Positions 25,995 through 36,643 of a stretch of DNA of 55,933 bases are shown one piece after another. Source of the DNA: Gammaproteobacteria bacterium. GTDB taxonomy: Bacteria; Pseudomonadota; Gammaproteobacteria; HK1. The number at the start of each line of letters is the position of its first letter. The first letter of the stretch is position 1. The notes beneath the pieces are model-generated. The model had not been told where the DNA came from and did not search any database. It was given only the letters and a program-made list of their open reading frames with translations. A program made the translations under genes and the position numbers. Location: positions 1-55,933 of the forward strand of contig JAJFJU010000019.1 of NCBI GenBank assembly GCA_021773645.1. Reading direction: 5' to 3'.

Positions 25995-28341
25995 CTGCTT
26001 GGCCCTCCGTGCTATGGCTCAAGGTGATGGCGCCAAAATCTGAGGCTAAATTAGCCGCTGTGGCCGTTCCCGCGGGTACTCGCACGCAAGCATCCGGGAT
26101 TGCGGCATCGACCCTTAAGGAGCAATGGGCCTCTGCACCATTTTGGCTAACCGTAACCTCTGCGGCGTCCAACAAACCAAGCCGTTCGGCCAGCGCAGGA
26201 TTAATGGCCGCGTAGTCGGCGTCACCATCGCCAGTTTGCTGCAAGGCACTAGCCCGGCGAACCAAGGCATCGGTCGCATAGGGGGCCACGTCACCGATGC
26301 GCTGCAATTCATTCTCAGCGACACCCGCAAGACACTCTGGAATAGCAGCACTAGTACTAAACGGGATTCTGGGCTGATCTACCAAGCCACGAAGTTCTGC
26401 CAGAACCTCAGTAGAATTCTCATACTCGAAACCGTCGGCATCCACCAGATTTCCCAACACCCGCAATACCTTCCAGGCCGGACGACCCTCTCCCGGTGAC
26501 GGTGCCGCACCCGCAAAGCTTTGCCATTCGCCCGCGAGATTCACAACGGTGCCAGAAGTCTCGGGATAGAGTCCGATGGGAAGCAATACATCCGCATAGG
26601 CCTCCATCTCAGCGCTACGATAAGCCCCTGCCATAACAACGAATTCGGCATCATTCAGCGCCTTGCGGGCTAAGCCGGCATCGGCACAGTCGCGCTCTGG
26701 CTCGAAGCCAAGCAGTAGATAGGCGCCGAGTTTCGCTGCAAACATTTCTGATGTAGCAAGCCCGCCATTCACCGATTTTCCAGCAGGGCCACGATGTGGT
26801 ACGCAGCCGGCAAGCCAGGCACCTGCGGCATTTGCTCCTTCAGGCAAAGTGCCAAGCTTAGAGCTAGTCGCATTGGCAATGCGTTCGCTAATAGCGCGCA
26901 ATGCTGCTGCATCGGGATGGTTTAAGGCGCTCGCCCCAAGCAACACAATACTTTGTTCACCCGACTTTAAGCGCTTAGCGATCGCGGCCTGTTCTTCGCT
27001 GACCTTAGCCGTAATGCCCGCCACTTCTAGCGCTGCAGCGATACCAGCAAGGTTGTCGAATAATTCGTTGGGTGCCACTACAAGCTGCTCTTCCACCGCG
27101 CAGTTAAAGGCATAATCAACCGGGTTAACAGCCATTAATGCGCCACCCGCCTGCACCGCCTTACGTACCCGATGCTGGAGCATGGGCTGCTCCTTACGCA
27201 AATTGGAGCCTATAAGTAATATCGCGTCCTGCTGTCCGAGCTCACTAATGCTGCAACCCAGGCCCGGGAATAGCGGAGCCGTTTGCTGATCGCGGACATC
27301 TTGGACCCGCAGACGATGGTCAATATTTTCACTACCCAGGGCGCGGGTAAGCTTTTGCAACAAATAAAGTTCTTCAACGGTTTGCGAGGCGGAGGCGAGA
27401 GCGCCGAGGCCGTTACCGGCATACTTTTTCAAGCCTTCTGCCGCGGCCTGCAAGGCAGTATCCCAATCTACTTCCTGCCAGTTGCCATCGCGCTTTAACA
27501 TCGGTTGCTGCAGGCGGTCGTCGCTATAAAGGCCCTGATAGCTGAAGCGATCACGGTCCGAAATCCACACTTCATTGATATCGGCGTTGGTCCGAGGGAC
27601 GTTGCGTAAAACCTGGTTACGCAATGTGTGTACCGAGATATTCGAACCCACACCATCATGCGCAGCAATGCTCGCATGCTGACGCAATTCCCAAGCACGA
27701 CCCTGGAAGCGATTAACCTTGGAGGTCAAAGCACCCACGGGGCAAATATCAATAATATTACCAGACAATTCCGAGTCCAGACTCTGTTCTATAAAGGTGC
27801 CGATCTCCACCCATTCACCACGACCGGTGGCGCCCATCTGTGGCATGCCAGCGATCTCTTTGCCGAAACGAACACAACGGGTGCAATGGATACAGCGGGT
27901 CATCTCGGTGGCGATGAGCGGACCAATGTCCTTCTCACGCACCGCACGCTTGCCTTCCTGATAGCGGGAAACGTCCTTGCCATAACCTAGGGCCAGATCC
28001 TGCAATTCACATTCGCCACCCTGATCACAAATCGGGCAATCCAGCGGATGGTTGATGAGCAAAAACTCCATCACCGCCTTCTGTGCCCCGCGGGCAAGCG
28101 GTGAACCGGTAAAGACCTTCATACCCTCAGCGATGGTGGTCGCACAAGCCGGTAACGGCTTCGGAATTTTGTCTACCTGAACCAGGCACATGCGGCAGTT
28201 AGCCGCGATGGACAGATTAGGGTGATAACAGAAACGCGGAATCTTAATTCCGGCATCGTCCGCGGCCTTGATGACCCGCGAGCCAGGCTTTGCCTGTACG
28301 GGAATACCGTCGATTTCTAAGTTGATCAGGTCGTCGCTCAT
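25987..28341 (-). CDS. nuoG: NADH-quinone oxidoreductase subunit G
   Basis: NuoG carries the 2Fe-2S cluster N1b and 4Fe-4S clusters N4 and N5, plus a molybdopterin-oxidoreductase-like domain without cofactor. Motifs are [18 protein letters not shown] with PACAT for N1b, [17 protein letters not shown] for N5, and [14 protein letters not shown] with DICPVGAL for N4. The region [14 protein letters not shown] lacks the extra cysteines that bind cluster N7 in E. coli. The frame is open to a GTG at 28380, which would overlap nuoF by 26 bp. The ATG at 28341 gives the usual [11 protein letters not shown] start (784 aa). The ribosome-binding site is weak for either. Confidence 0.94.
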   Translation of the reverse strand: MSDDLINLEIDGIPVQAKPGSRVIKAADDAGIKIPRFCYHPNLSIAANCRMCLVQVDKIPKPLPACATTIAEGMKVFTGSPLARGAQKAVMEFLLINHPLDCPICDQGGECELQDLALGYGKDVSRYQEGKRAVREKDIGPLIATEMTRCIHCTRCVRFGKEIAGMPQMGATGRGEWVEIGTFIEQSLDSELSGNIIDICPVGALTSKVNRFQGRAWELRQHASIAAHDGVGSNISVHTLRNQVLRNVPRTNADINEVWISDRDRFSYQGLYSDDRLQQPMLKRDGNWQEVDWDTALQAAAEGLKKYAGNGLGALASASQTVEELYLLQKLTRALGSENIDHRLRVQDVRDQQTAPLFPGLGCSISELGQQDAILLIGSNLRKEQPMLQHRVRKAVQAGGALMAVNPVDYAFNCAVEEQLVVAPNELFDNLAGIAAALEVAGITAKVSEEQAAIAKRLKSGEQSIVLLGASALNHPDAAALRAISERIANATSSKLGTLPEGANAAGAWLAGCVPHRGPAGKSVNGGLATSEMFAAKLGAYLLLGFEPERDCADAGLARKALNDAEFVVMAGAYRSAEMEAYADVLLPIGLYPETSGTVVNLAGEWQSFAGAAPSPGEGRPAWKVLRVLGNLVDADGFEYENSTEVLAELRGLVDQPRIPFSTSAAIPECLAGVAENELQRIGDVAPYATDALVRRASALQQTGDGDADYAAINPALAERLGLLDAAEVTVSQNGAEAHCSLRVDAAIPDACVRVPAGTATAANLASDFGAITLSHSTEGQADA

Positions 28342-28354
28342 GGTTTCATCTGCA

Positions 28355-29656
28355 TCAGGCGGCATTGTCGCGGCGGACACTACCTGGACCCACCAGGCAG
28401 CGTTTATGTTCTATGTGGTACTCGAATTCATCTCGGAAGCGCTTCAAAAATCCTTTAACTGGCCAAGCTGCGGCATCACCCAAGGCACAAATCGTCTTGC
28501 CTTCAATATTACTGGCGACATCAAACAGCAGGTCGAGATCTTCCGGTTTTCCAAGGCCATGCTCTATGCGGCTCACGACCCGATGCATCCAGCCGGTGCC
28601 CTCACGACATGGCGTACATTGACCGCAAGATTCCATCTGGTAGAAGCGACTCAGGCGCTCCAGCACCCGCACCATGCAAGTATTCTCATCCATGACGATC
28701 ACCGCTCCGGAACCCAGCATGGAACCGGATTTCATCACCGAATCGTAGTCCATGTTGGTATCCATCATGATCTCGCCGGGCACTACCGGCATGGAAGAGC
28801 CACCAGGAATAACGGCCTTAATCTTGGCCCCATTGAGCATCCCGCCAGCCAATTCCAGCAATTCTGAAAACGGCGTGCCCATAGGCATTTCATAGTTGCC
28901 CGGCTTGTTTACATGGCCGGAAACAGAGAAAAGTTTGGTGCCTGCTGCCGACGGAATACCGAGATTGGTAAACCATTCAGAACCGTGACGCATGATCGCC
29001 GCAGCCGAGGCAAAGGTCTCAACGTTATTGATGGTTGTGGGCCGCCCGTAAACACCGAAGTTGGCTGGGAAAGGCGGCTTGAAGCGCGGCTTTCCCATCT
29101 TGCCCTCAAGAGACTCAATCAGTGCGGTTTCTTCGCCACAAATATAGGCACCGGCACCGAGATGGATGTGTAACTCAAAATCCCAACCGGAGCCCTGGAT
29201 GTTCTTGCCCAGCATGCCCAGTTCATAGGCCTCTTTGAGGGCCGCCTCTACACGTCTGAAGGGCTCATCCATAAACTCGCCGCGCATGTAGATATAACCA
29301 ACACTGGCGGCCATCGTATAGCCACCGACGGCCAAACCCTCAATCAACTGATGGGGATTGAATCGCAGTATGTCGCGATCCTTGCAGGTGCCAGGCTCAC
29401 TTTCATCGGCATTACAGACCACATAATTCTGGTCACTTCCGCCACGAGGCATGAAGCTCCACTTCAGCCCCGAGGGAAAACCGGCACCACCACGCCCACG
29501 CAAGCCAGACGCTTTAAGTTCGCCAATTATGTCGTCCGATGCCTGCTTTTCCCGCAGGATTTTCTTCCAGCCCTCGTAGCCGCCGATCTCAAGATAATTT
29601 TCCAGCGTCCAGGGCTGGTCAAATTTCATGGTCGCAAAGCAAACGTCATTCGCCAT
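28355..29656 (-). CDS. nuoF: NADH-quinone oxidoreductase subunit F
   Basis: NuoF binds NADH and FMN and carries cluster N3, the electron entry point of complex I. The glycine-rich [19 protein letters not shown], the FMN-site [17 protein letters not shown] and the cluster motif [15 protein letters not shown] (about residues 344-358) are present, with the fourth Cys in [14 protein letters not shown]. At 433 aa it has the normal size. The ATG has GGAG nine bases upstream. It lies 6 bp after nuoE. Confidence 0.98.
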   Translation of the reverse strand: MANDVCFATMKFDQPWTLENYLEIGGYEGWKKILREKQASDDIIGELKASGLRGRGGAGFPSGLKWSFMPRGGSDQNYVVCNADESEPGTCKDRDILRFNPHQLIEGLAVGGYTMAASVGYIYMRGEFMDEPFRRVEAALKEAYELGMLGKNIQGSGWDFELHIHLGAGAYICGEETALIESLEGKMGKPRFKPPFPANFGVYGRPTTINNVETFASAAAIMRHGSEWFTNLGIPSAAGTKLFSVSGHVNKPGNYEMPMGTPFSELLELAGGMLNGAKIKAVIPGGSSMPVVPGEIMMDTNMDYDSVMKSGSMLGSGAVIVMDENTCMVRVLERLSRFYQMESCGQCTPCREGTGWMHRVVSRIEHGLGKPEDLDLLFDVASNIEGKTICALGDAAAWPVKGFLKRFRDEFEYHIEHKRCLVGPGSVRRDNAA

Positions 29657-29662
29657 AGCGGG

Positions 29663-30151
29663 TCACTCCAGGGTATCCAATATGGCATCCACCTTTTCGG
29701 GCGTCAGGTTAACGTGATAGACGTGGTCTACCATCATCATCGGAGCGCCGACGCAAGCGGCCAGACACTCTTCCTCAGCCTTCAGGTGGATACGACCATC
29801 GGGGGTGCTTTCGCCACGTTTAATGTTCAGCTTGTTTTCCAGATGAGCAACGATGTCATCGGCACCGCGCAGCATGCAGGAAATGTTGTTACAGACAGAG
29901 ACACTGTGACGTCCACAGGGCTCCGTTTCCAGCATGGAATAAAAGCTCGCTACTTCATAAACTTCAATGGGCGTCAGGTCCAGATAGTCAGCAATGCTAT
30001 CCATCAGTTCTTTGGTCAGGTAACCGTTGTTTTCATGCTGGGCACCCCGCAAGGCAGCGAGAATAGAAGAACGGCGCTGCTCGGGCGGATATTTTTCGCA
30101 CCAATGGTCAATCTCGGCACGAAGGCTGTCAGAAAGCGGCTGTACACTCAT
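29663..30151 (-). CDS. nuoE: NADH-quinone oxidoreductase subunit E
   Basis: NuoE is a thioredoxin-like subunit with 2Fe-2S cluster N1a. The four ligand cysteines lie in CNNISC (C-x4-C) and CLAAC (C-x3-C). The N-terminal helical part has EQRRSSILAALRGAQHENNGYL. At 162 aa it matches the family. Its ATG overlaps the nuoD stop by one base (TGATG), typical of coupling. Confidence 0.97.
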   Translation of the reverse strand: MSVQPLSDSLRAEIDHWCEKYPPEQRRSSILAALRGAQHENNGYLTKELMDSIADYLDLTPIEVYEVASFYSMLETEPCGRHSVSVCNNISCMLRGADDIVAHLENKLNIKRGESTPDGRIHLKAEEECLAACVGAPMMMVDHVYHVNLTPEKVDAILDTLE

Positions 30152-31404
30152 CAGCGGTCAATCTCCCCGAATACGATGTCCTGAGTACCAATAACGGCTA
30201 CCACATCTGCCAGCATATGGCCTTTTACCATCTCTTCCATGGAGGCCAAATGTGCAAATCCTGGCGCCCTTACCTTTAATCGATAGGGCTTATTAGCGCC
30301 GTCGGAGACGAGATAGACACCAAACTCACCCTTGGGGGCCTCGACCGCGGCATAGGCCTCACCCGCGGGTATGCAGTAACCCTCGGAAAACAATTTAAAG
30401 TGATGAATCAAGGCTTCCATATCCTCTTTCATCTCTTCCCGGCGCGGTGGTGAAAACTTGTGGTCATCGAGCTTTACCGGGCCAGGGTTGGCACGCAGCC
30501 AATCCACACACTGGCGGATGATCCGATTTGATTGACGCATCTCCTCGACACGCACCAAATAACGGTCATAGCAATCGCCATTAACGCCAACGGGAATATC
30601 AAAATCCAGTTGATCGTAAACCTCATAGGTCTGCTTCTTGCGCAGGTCCCACTCCACACCAGAACCACGCAACATCGGGCCAGTAAAGCCAAGCTGCAGT
30701 GCACGCTCCGGAGAAACCACCGCGATTCCCACGGTACGCTGCTTCCAGATGCGATTGTCCGTCAGCAGAGTTTCATATTCGTCCACACAACCAGGAAAGC
30801 GGTCGGTAAAATCTTCAATAAAATCGAGTACTGAGCCTTCCCGCGGGTTATTCAGCGCACGCAGGGTCTGTGCGTCGCGCCACTGAGAAGAACTGTACTG
30901 GGGCATCTGCTCAGGCAGGTCCCGTGCCACCCCACCCGGACGATAATAGGTCGCATGCATGCGTGCGCCAGAAACCGCCTCATACACATCCAGCAAATCT
31001 TCCCGCTCACGGAAGGCATACAGAAAAATCGTCATGGCGCCGATATCAAGACCGTGCGTCCCTATCCACATAAGGTGATTAAGGACACGGGTGATCTCGT
31101 CAAACATCACGCGGATGTACTGGGCTCGCTCCGGCGGCTGCACCTCAAGCAACTTCTCTATAGCAAGTACATAACCATGCTCGTTGCACATCATAGAGAC
31201 GTAATCGAGACGATCCATATAACCGATGCTCTGGTTATAGGGCTTGGTTTCCGCCAACTTCTCGGTACCACGATGGAGCAACCCGATATGTGGGTCGGCG
31301 CCTTCAATAACCTCGCCATCCATTTCCAGGATTAGGCGTAACACCCCATGGGCCGCCGGATGCTGGGGCCCAAAGTTGAGGGTAAAATTGCGGACTTCAG
31401 GCAT
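30151..31404 (-). CDS. nuoD: NADH-quinone oxidoreductase subunit D
   Basis: NuoD (49-kDa type) forms the quinone site with NuoB. The N-terminal [18 protein letters not shown] and the [10 protein letters not shown] motif with the quinone-site His/Tyr region are present, and it ends in the family's DIVFGEIDR. The chosen ATG at 31404 has GGAGGAAGG just upstream and gives [17 protein letters not shown] start ten codons earlier would overlap nuoC by 29 bp. At 417 aa it is a separate subunit, not a NuoCD fusion as in E. coli. Confidence 0.97.
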   Translation of the reverse strand: MPEVRNFTLNFGPQHPAAHGVLRLILEMDGEVIEGADPHIGLLHRGTEKLAETKPYNQSIGYMDRLDYVSMMCNEHGYVLAIEKLLEVQPPERAQYIRVMFDEITRVLNHLMWIGTHGLDIGAMTIFLYAFREREDLLDVYEAVSGARMHATYYRPGGVARDLPEQMPQYSSSQWRDAQTLRALNNPREGSVLDFIEDFTDRFPGCVDEYETLLTDNRIWKQRTVGIAVVSPERALQLGFTGPMLRGSGVEWDLRKKQTYEVYDQLDFDIPVGVNGDCYDRYLVRVEEMRQSNRIIRQCVDWLRANPGPVKLDDHKFSPPRREEMKEDMEALIHHFKLFSEGYCIPAGEAYAAVEAPKGEFGVYLVSDGANKPYRLKVRAPGFAHLASMEEMVKGHMLADVVAVIGTQDIVFGEIDR

Positions 31405-31405
31405 C

Positions 31406-32098
31406 TTAGCCTTCCTCCTCAACAACCGGCTCAACCTGGAGTGGTTCTTCGCGAATGATTCGCGGAACCAGAGTCCTGGGCACTATATTGACCGGTTCAT
31501 AAACCACGCGCTGTTGCTCCGGGTCATAACGCATTTCCACATGTCCGCTGAGCGGGAAATCCTTACGGAAGGGATGCCCGACGAAACCGTAGTCGGTCAG
31601 GATCCTGCGCAAATCCGGATGCCCGTCAAAATGAATACCAAAGAGATCGAAGGCCTCGCGCTCGTACCAGTTGGCGGAACTCCAAATATCCACCACTGAA
31701 GGCACCTGTGGGGAATCCCCAAGGGCTGGCACCCGAACACGTAAACGGCGATTATGGCGAACGGAAAGCAGGTGGTAAATCACCGCAAACCTTTCTTTGC
31801 CCGGCCAGATACAGCTACCAAACTCACCCTGCCCTACAGCACGGGAAAAGCCACTGGCCGTAGCGGTTTCACTGGTTTGCCAGTCGCCAAGTCCATAACC
31901 AGAATAATCAATACCGCAAAGATCAATCAGCTGTTCAAAGGAAAACTCATCACGATCACAGAGTGCTCGTGCCACCGCCAGGATATGCTCAGCCCCGACC
32001 TCAATAGTCAGTTCGCCAGCGGCCAAGGTGCACGAGCTCAGCTGTTTCTCGAACTGTGCCTGCAGCTGGTCCCGTAGAATTTCGTTGCTTGTGGCCAT
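31406..32098 (-). CDS. nuoC: NADH-quinone oxidoreductase subunit C
   Basis: NuoC (30-kDa type) is a peripheral-arm subunit that binds NuoD. The C-terminal signature [42 protein letters not shown] is complete. At 230 aa it is the stand-alone form. It lies 8 bp after nuoB and ends one base before the nuoD start, inside a strong ribosome-binding site for nuoD. Confidence 0.97.
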   Translation of the reverse strand: MATSNEILRDQLQAQFEKQLSSCTLAAGELTIEVGAEHILAVARALCDRDEFSFEQLIDLCGIDYSGYGLGDWQTSETATASGFSRAVGQGEFGSCIWPGKERFAVIYHLLSVRHNRRLRVRVPALGDSPQVPSVVDIWSSANWYEREAFDLFGIHFDGHPDLRRILTDYGFVGHPFRKDFPLSGHVEMRYDPEQQRVVYEPVNIVPRTLVPRIIREEPLQVEPVVEEEG

Positions 32099-32106
32099 GA
32101 GTTTGC

Positions 32107-32586
32107 CTAGCGCGCGGCTATGGTGTTGGTTCGCCGGATCTTGTTATGTAATTGGAGTATGCCGTAGAGCAGTGCCTCCGCCGTGGGCGGACAGCCTGGC
32201 ACGTAGACATCTACCGGCACGATACGGTCACAACCACGTACCACCGAGTAGGAATAATGGTAGTAGCCGCCGCCATTGGCGCAGGAGCCCATGGAGATGA
32301 CCCAACGCGGCTCGGCCATCTGGTCATAAACCTTACGCAATGCCGGGGCCATTTTGTTAACCAGCGTACCCGCCACGATCATCACATCAGACTGCCGTGG
32401 GCTGGGGCGGAACACCATGCCGAAACGATCGAGATCGTAACGTGCCGCGCCGGCATGCATCATCTCCACCGCGCAGCAGGCAAGACCAAAGGTCATGGGC
32501 CACATGGAACCGGTACGGGCCCAATTGATTAGCTTATCGGCCGTAGTAGTAACCACGCCCTCCGGAAGCACGCCCTCTATTCCCAT
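32107..32586 (-). CDS. nuoB: NADH-quinone oxidoreductase subunit B
   Basis: NuoB carries cluster N2, the last iron-sulfur cluster before quinone. Ligands are in [26 protein letters not shown] and [15 protein letters not shown]. The ATG at 32586 has AAGGGG seven bases upstream and overlaps the nuoA end by 10 bp, giving 159 aa. A GTG seven codons earlier contains that ribosome-binding site and is rejected. Confidence 0.97.
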   Translation of the reverse strand: MGIEGVLPEGVVTTTADKLINWARTGSMWPMTFGLACCAVEMMHAGAARYDLDRFGMVFRPSPRQSDVMIVAGTLVNKMAPALRKVYDQMAEPRWVISMGSCANGGGYYHYSYSVVRGCDRIVPVDVYVPGCPPTAEALLYGILQLHNKIRRTNTIAAR

Positions 32587-32933
32587 TCCATCGCCCCTTT
32601 GCGCCACTCATAGATAAAGCCGATGGTCAGCACGCCTAGAAAAACCAGCATCGCCAGCAAACCAAAGATGCCAATTTGGTCAAGCACTACGGCCCAGGGA
32701 AACATGAAGGCGATTTCAAGATCGAAGATGATGAACAAAATGGCCACCAAGTAATAGCGCACATCAAACTTCATACGCGCATCCTCGAAGGGCTCAAAGC
32801 CGCACTCGTAGGGAGACAACTTCTCGTCATCGGGCCGGCGGGGGCCAAGAATCGAACCGGCCATAATCATCATCGAGCCCATTAGCACGCTCACTACGAT
32901 GAATACCAGCACGGGTAGATAATTCTCAAGCAT
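32577..32933 (-). CDS. nuoA: NADH-quinone oxidoreductase subunit A
   Basis: NuoA is a three-helix membrane subunit near the quinone channel. The first helix is [22 protein letters not shown]. The conserved loop [38 protein letters not shown] carries the family's Cys and Glu. The 118 aa match. It is the first gene of nuoA-N and lies 66 bp after tRNA-Leu. The A/T-rich gap may hold a promoter, but no strong match is visible. Confidence 0.97.
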   Translation of the reverse strand: MLENYLPVLVFIVVSVLMGSMMIMAGSILGPRRPDDEKLSPYECGFEPFEDARMKFDVRYYLVAILFIIFDLEIAFMFPWAVVLDQIGIFGLLAMLVFLGVLTIGFIYEWRKGAMEWE

Positions 32934-32999
32934 GTTCAGCCATCCTATCGATCTCGTACGCTCTCAAAATAGTTATCCAGTAATTCTAAATCTTAAATC

Positions 33000-33084
33000 T
33001 GGTGCCGATGGCCGGACTCGAACCGGCACAGCTTTCGCCACTGCCCCCTCAAGACAGCGTGTCTACCAATTCCACCACATCGGC
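33000..33084 (-). tRNA. tRNA-Leu (anticodon GAG)
   Basis: An 85-base class II tRNA. The acceptor GCCGATG pairs with CATCGGC, then A73 and an encoded CCA. The D-loop contains AATTGGTAGAC. The anticodon stem is CTGTC/GGCAG with loop TTGAGGG (anticodon GAG). The long variable arm and the T-arm GCCGG-TTCGAGT-CCGGC are typical of leucine. It lies 30 bp after secG and 66 bp before nuoA on the same strand, so processing from a secG-tRNA-nuo transcript is likely. Confidence 0.95.
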
Positions 33085-33114
33085 GATAGGGTTTTTAAAT
33101 CGAGCGGAGCACCC

Positions 33115-33489
33115 CTATCCGCCTTCTTTCGCACCGGGAACTGAGGGGAGATCCGACACTGGTGCAGCTTGTTCTTTACCAGTCTGAAATTCGCCATTTA
33201 CGGTCGTGGTCTGTCCTGTGGGGGTCGATACGTGATCAACGATACTACGACGCTCCACACTATGACCGCTGAGGTAGCCCAAACCAAGGCTGGTACTAAA
33301 AAATATCACCGCAAGAATAGCTGTGGCACGGGTCAGAAAGGTTGCCGGACCGCGTGCACCAAATACCGAGCCCGCGCTACCGCTACCAAAGGCTGCACCG
33401 GCATCCGCACCCTTACCATGCTGCAATAGCACCAGACCTATTAGGCCTAGCGCAACCAGCACATGTACGGAAAGTAGAAAAGTCTGCAT
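33115..33489 (-). CDS. secG: Preprotein translocase subunit SecG
   Basis: SecG is the small accessory subunit of the SecYEG translocon. It has two membrane helices (about residues 3-22 and 54-72) around the conserved LLQHGKGADAGAAFGSGSAGSVFGARGPATFLTRATA. The C-terminal 50 residues are hydrophilic and Gly/Thr/Pro-rich, giving 124 aa, within the family's variable tail range. It starts 2 bp after tpiA. Confidence 0.96.
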   Translation of the reverse strand: MQTFLLSVHVLVALGLIGLVLLQHGKGADAGAAFGSGSAGSVFGARGPATFLTRATAILAVIFFSTSLGLGYLSGHSVERRSIVDHVSTPTGQTTTVNGEFQTGKEQAAPVSDLPSVPGAKEGG

Positions 33490-33491
33490 GA

Positions 33492-34244
33492 CTAGGCTGC
33501 CGCCTCACAGATAGTGACAAAATCTTCTGCCTTGAGTGCAGCTCCGCCTATAAGTCCGCCGTCGATGTCCGGCTGGGCAAACAAAGTCGCCGCATTATCT
33601 GCGTTGGCACTACCACCGTAGAGAATACGTACCTTGGCTGCAGCAGCCGCGTCGACAGCAGCGATGCGGCTACGAATGAAAGCATGTACTTCCTGAGCCT
33701 GCTCAGGCGTCGCCGTCATGCCAGTACCGATGGCCCAGACGGGCTCGTAGGCAATCACGCTATCGCACAGAGCCTCAACGCCAGCCGCGGCTAACACCGC
33801 GTCAATCTGGCTGGCTATCACCGCTTCCATGGCACCACTTTCCCGTTCTTCAAGGCTTTCCCCGACGCACAAAATGGGGGTTAAACCGTGTACCCGGGCA
33901 TGGAGAAATTTCTTGCAGACCAACGCATCATCTTCGCCATAGAGTGAGCGGCGCTCGGAATGACCAATAATAACGTATTCACAACCTACGTCCTTGAGCA
34001 TTGCCCCGGATACTTCCCCGGTATAAGCGCCTGCCTCTTGGTCCGAGAGATTCTGTGCGCCGAGAGAGATGCCACTGTCTTTGACCAGCCCAGCGACGCT
34101 ATGGAGATGAATGAATGGAGGACAGATAACGACATCAGCCGCGGGACTGCTCCCAACGCTGGCCACCAACGCCTTCACGAGCGCATTCGCGCTCTCCAGC
34201 GAGCCATTCATCTTCCAATTTCCGGCAACAAACTTACGACGCAT
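33492..34244 (-). CDS. tpiA: Triosephosphate isomerase
   Basis: TpiA interconverts dihydroxyacetone phosphate and glyceraldehyde 3-phosphate. Motifs are FVAGNWKMNGS (catalytic Lys, residues 5-15), VIIGHSERR (catalytic His) and IAYEPVWAIGTGMTA (catalytic Glu), with ILYGGSANADN for phosphate binding. The 250 aa are normal. It is followed directly by secG, the usual gammaproteobacterial order. Confidence 0.98.
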   Translation of the reverse strand: MRRKFVAGNWKMNGSLESANALVKALVASVGSSPAADVVICPPFIHLHSVAGLVKDSGISLGAQNLSDQEAGAYTGEVSGAMLKDVGCEYVIIGHSERRSLYGEDDALVCKKFLHARVHGLTPILCVGESLEERESGAMEAVIASQIDAVLAAAGVEALCDSVIAYEPVWAIGTGMTATPEQAQEVHAFIRSRIAAVDAAAAAKVRILYGGSANADNAATLFAQPDIDGGLIGGAALKAEDFVTICEAAA

Positions 34245-34315
34245 TCAAGGGTCCTAGGGATTCGGAAAAACGGCGCAAAGCTTAGCGGCTAGGGTCCGGG
34301 AAATCAATTTGCCTG

Positions 34316-34356
34316 AGCACTTTTTTTTGCGACGGATAGATGCGAAAAAAGGTGCT
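34316..34356. repeat. Long imperfect hairpin between glmM and tpiA
   Basis: AGCAC, eight T, GC, an 11-base loop, then GCG, six A, G and GTGCT. Read on the plus strand, all 15 stem positions pair, two of them as T:G. On the minus strand, the strand of the genes, those two become mismatches. It lies in the 162-bp gap after the glmM stop. It may help end the glmM transcript or be a relic of a repeat; no plus-strand gene explains it. Confidence 0.5.
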
Positions 34357-34406
34357 GGACACAGGCCGATTTCCATGATCTAAAAAGCCCTGAAAGACCT
34401 CTGACC

Positions 34407-35759
34407 CTAGGCAACTTCCGCAACCGCATCCTGGACCGTATCTGCGATCTTTTGCGCCAGACTTTCAACCTGCCCCCGCTCCCGGCCCTCTACCATGACC
34501 CGCACCAGCGGCTCGGTGCCGGAAAGCCGTAATAACACCCGGCCATTCTCTGCCAGAGTATCCTCCACCTCACGCACAGCAGCCTGTACCGCCGGCAAAG
34601 CCAGTACATCCATCTGCTTGGCAAGCCTAACGTTAACCAATACCTGGGGATATTTACTCATGCCCTGCTTTAACGCGTGCAGAGTTTTGCCACTGCTACG
34701 AATAGCCGCCAATACCTGGAGTGCGGCGACGATACCATCACCGGTGGAAATTCGATCCAGACAGAGGATATGTCCCGAGGTCTCTCCGCCGAGATTACAG
34801 CGCCCTTGACGCATCAATTCCAACACATAGCGATCACCTACCTGAGCCCGGAGCAGTTCCGTGCCCTTGGCACGCAATGCCTCTTCCAGGCCAAGGTTGG
34901 TCATCAGGGTACCCACTACGGCATTGCTAAGGGCATTTTCTGCCCTGCGTGACTCGGCGATGACGTACAACACCTCATCGCCATCGACGATCTCACCTGC
35001 ATGATCCACCATAATTAGGCGGTCACCGTCACCGTCCAACGCAATACCTAAATCAGCTCCGCTATCCAGCACCGCTTTTTGCAGTGCCTGTGGCTGGGTC
35101 GCACCACACGCCTCATTGATATTGAGTCCGTCTGGATCCACCCCGATGCTACTGACCTCCGCACCCAACTCCGAAAACACATTGGGTGCCACGTGGTAGG
35201 TAGCACCGTGAGCGCAATCCACCACCAATTTCATGCCCCGAAGATCCATCCCGTGGGGAATGGTGCTCTTACAAAACTCGATGTAACGCCCTGGGGCATC
35301 ATCCACCCGCTGCGCCTTACCCAGCGCCTCAGAACGAACACTCTGCATGGGCTTATCCATTTCAGCTTCAATGGCCAATTCCACTTCATCAGCCAGCTTC
35401 ATACCCTCGGCAGAAAAGAATTTCACCCCGTTGTCGGCAAAGGGATTGTGGGAGGCGCTAATTACGACCCCGGCACGTGCATGCAGTGTCTGGGTCAGAT
35501 AGGCAATCGCTGGCGTGGGCATCGGTCCCAACAGGTAAATATCCAGCCCAGCGGCCGATAGCCCAGCCTCCAGCGCCGATTCAAACATATAACCTGAAAT
35601 ACGCGTGTCCTTGCCAATGAGAACTTTTCCGCGTCCGCCCTCGGCCAGCACCCGCCCGGCAGCCCAGCCCAACTTGAGCATAAAGTCCGGCGTAATCGGG
35701 TAGCTACCAACCTCACCACGTATGCCATCAGTGCCAAAATATTTGCGTTCCTGCGCCAT
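34407..35759 (-). CDS. glmM: Phosphoglucosamine mutase
   Basis: GlmM converts glucosamine 6-phosphate to glucosamine 1-phosphate for peptidoglycan and LPS precursors. The N-terminal [12 protein letters not shown], the phosphoserine loop [18 protein letters not shown], the metal loop [13 protein letters not shown], the sugar loop GGETSGHI and the phosphate loop [14 protein letters not shown] are all present. At 450 aa it is normal. AAGGAGG precedes the ATG, lying in the folP end 5 bp upstream. Confidence 0.98.
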   Translation of the reverse strand: MAQERKYFGTDGIRGEVGSYPITPDFMLKLGWAAGRVLAEGGRGKVLIGKDTRISGYMFESALEAGLSAAGLDIYLLGPMPTPAIAYLTQTLHARAGVVISASHNPFADNGVKFFSAEGMKLADEVELAIEAEMDKPMQSVRSEALGKAQRVDDAPGRYIEFCKSTIPHGMDLRGMKLVVDCAHGATYHVAPNVFSELGAEVSSIGVDPDGLNINEACGATQPQALQKAVLDSGADLGIALDGDGDRLIMVDHAGEIVDGDEVLYVIAESRRAENALSNAVVGTLMTNLGLEEALRAKGTELLRAQVGDRYVLELMRQGRCNLGGETSGHILCLDRISTGDGIVAALQVLAAIRSSGKTLHALKQGMSKYPQVLVNVRLAKQMDVLALPAVQAAVREVEDTLAENGRVLLRLSGTEPLVRVMVEGRERGQVESLAQKIADTVQDAVAEVA

Positions 35760-35764
35760 CGTCG

Positions 35765-36601
35765 CTACGTCCTCCTTACTGCTGTCTGTATTTTTAATGC
35801 ATCCGCCGTAGGCGCCACATCGTGGGTACGAATAATGCGCACGCCCTGCTCTGCCGCAAGTATTGCCGCGGCGATACCCGCTGCCGCTCGCTCTTCTGCG
35901 GCTCGCCCGGTCAAGCTGCCGAGCATCGACTTGCGGGAGATCCCCACCAGTACCGGCAGGCCCGTGGCAACAAATCGATTGAGATTGGCGAGTAACGCGA
36001 GATTATGGTCAAGGCTTTTGCCAAAGCCAAACCCGGGGTCAATCAGAATATTTTGGCGGGGGATTCCAGCCTGCAGGCAAACTGCTACCCGCTGCTCCAG
36101 GAAGGCACTCACCTCAGTCACCACATCCTCATAATGCGGTGCCTGTTGCATGCTCTCAGGCGCACCCTGCATATGCATCAGGCAAACGACAACACCCAGC
36201 TCAGATACAGTTTCTACCGCACCCTCTGCTGCCAACGCCTGTATATCATTGACTATGGTCGCACCGGCAGCCACCGCCGCACGCATTACCGTTGGCTTGG
36301 AAGTATCTATAGAAATGCTGACAGGAAGCTCAGCGGCAATGGCCTGAATAACCGGGACTACGCGTTCCAGTTCATCCTCGACCGGCACCGGCTTTGCGCC
36401 GGGACGTGAGGACTCGCCCCCCACATCGATAATCGCCGCCCCCTCTGCCACCATTTCCCGGGCCCGTGCCAACGCCAAGGTGGGGGCAAGAAAGTGCCCA
36501 CCATCGGAAAAAGAATCGGGCGTAACATTAAGGACGCCCATAATTTGGGGCGCGGAAAAACCATCGTCGAAATCGCCTGAGCTAAAGTCACAGGCCATCA
36601 T
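35765..36601 (-). CDS. folP: Dihydropteroate synthase
   Basis: FolP condenses p-aminobenzoate with hydroxymethyl-dihydropterin diphosphate in folate synthesis. It is a TIM barrel with [16 protein letters not shown] (about residues 20-35), [43 protein letters not shown] and the C-terminal IIRTHDV. The 278 aa are normal. It lies between ftsH (42 bp gap) and glmM (5 bp gap), a highly conserved order. Two adjacent in-frame ATGs are possible starts. Confidence 0.97.
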   Translation of the reverse strand: MMACDFSSGDFDDGFSAPQIMGVLNVTPDSFSDGGHFLAPTLALARAREMVAEGAAIIDVGGESSRPGAKPVPVEDELERVVPVIQAIAAELPVSISIDTSKPTVMRAAVAAGATIVNDIQALAAEGAVETVSELGVVVCLMHMQGAPESMQQAPHYEDVVTEVSAFLEQRVAVCLQAGIPRQNILIDPGFGFGKSLDHNLALLANLNRFVATGLPVLVGISRKSMLGSLTGRAAEERAAAGIAAAILAAEQGVRIIRTHDVAPTADALKIQTAVRRT

Positions 36602-36643
36602 TCCCGGCTACCGAGAGTACGTGTATCTGCTGAGAGACAGGGG

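Noticed and set aside
29351-30184. 277-codon plus-strand frame opposite nuoF and nuoE
   Set aside because: It spans two real genes and their gap in antisense, with no recognisable protein.
32932-33187. Plus-strand frames over tRNA-Leu
   Set aside because: They are antisense readings of the tRNA gene (MAGLEPAQ-type false peptides).
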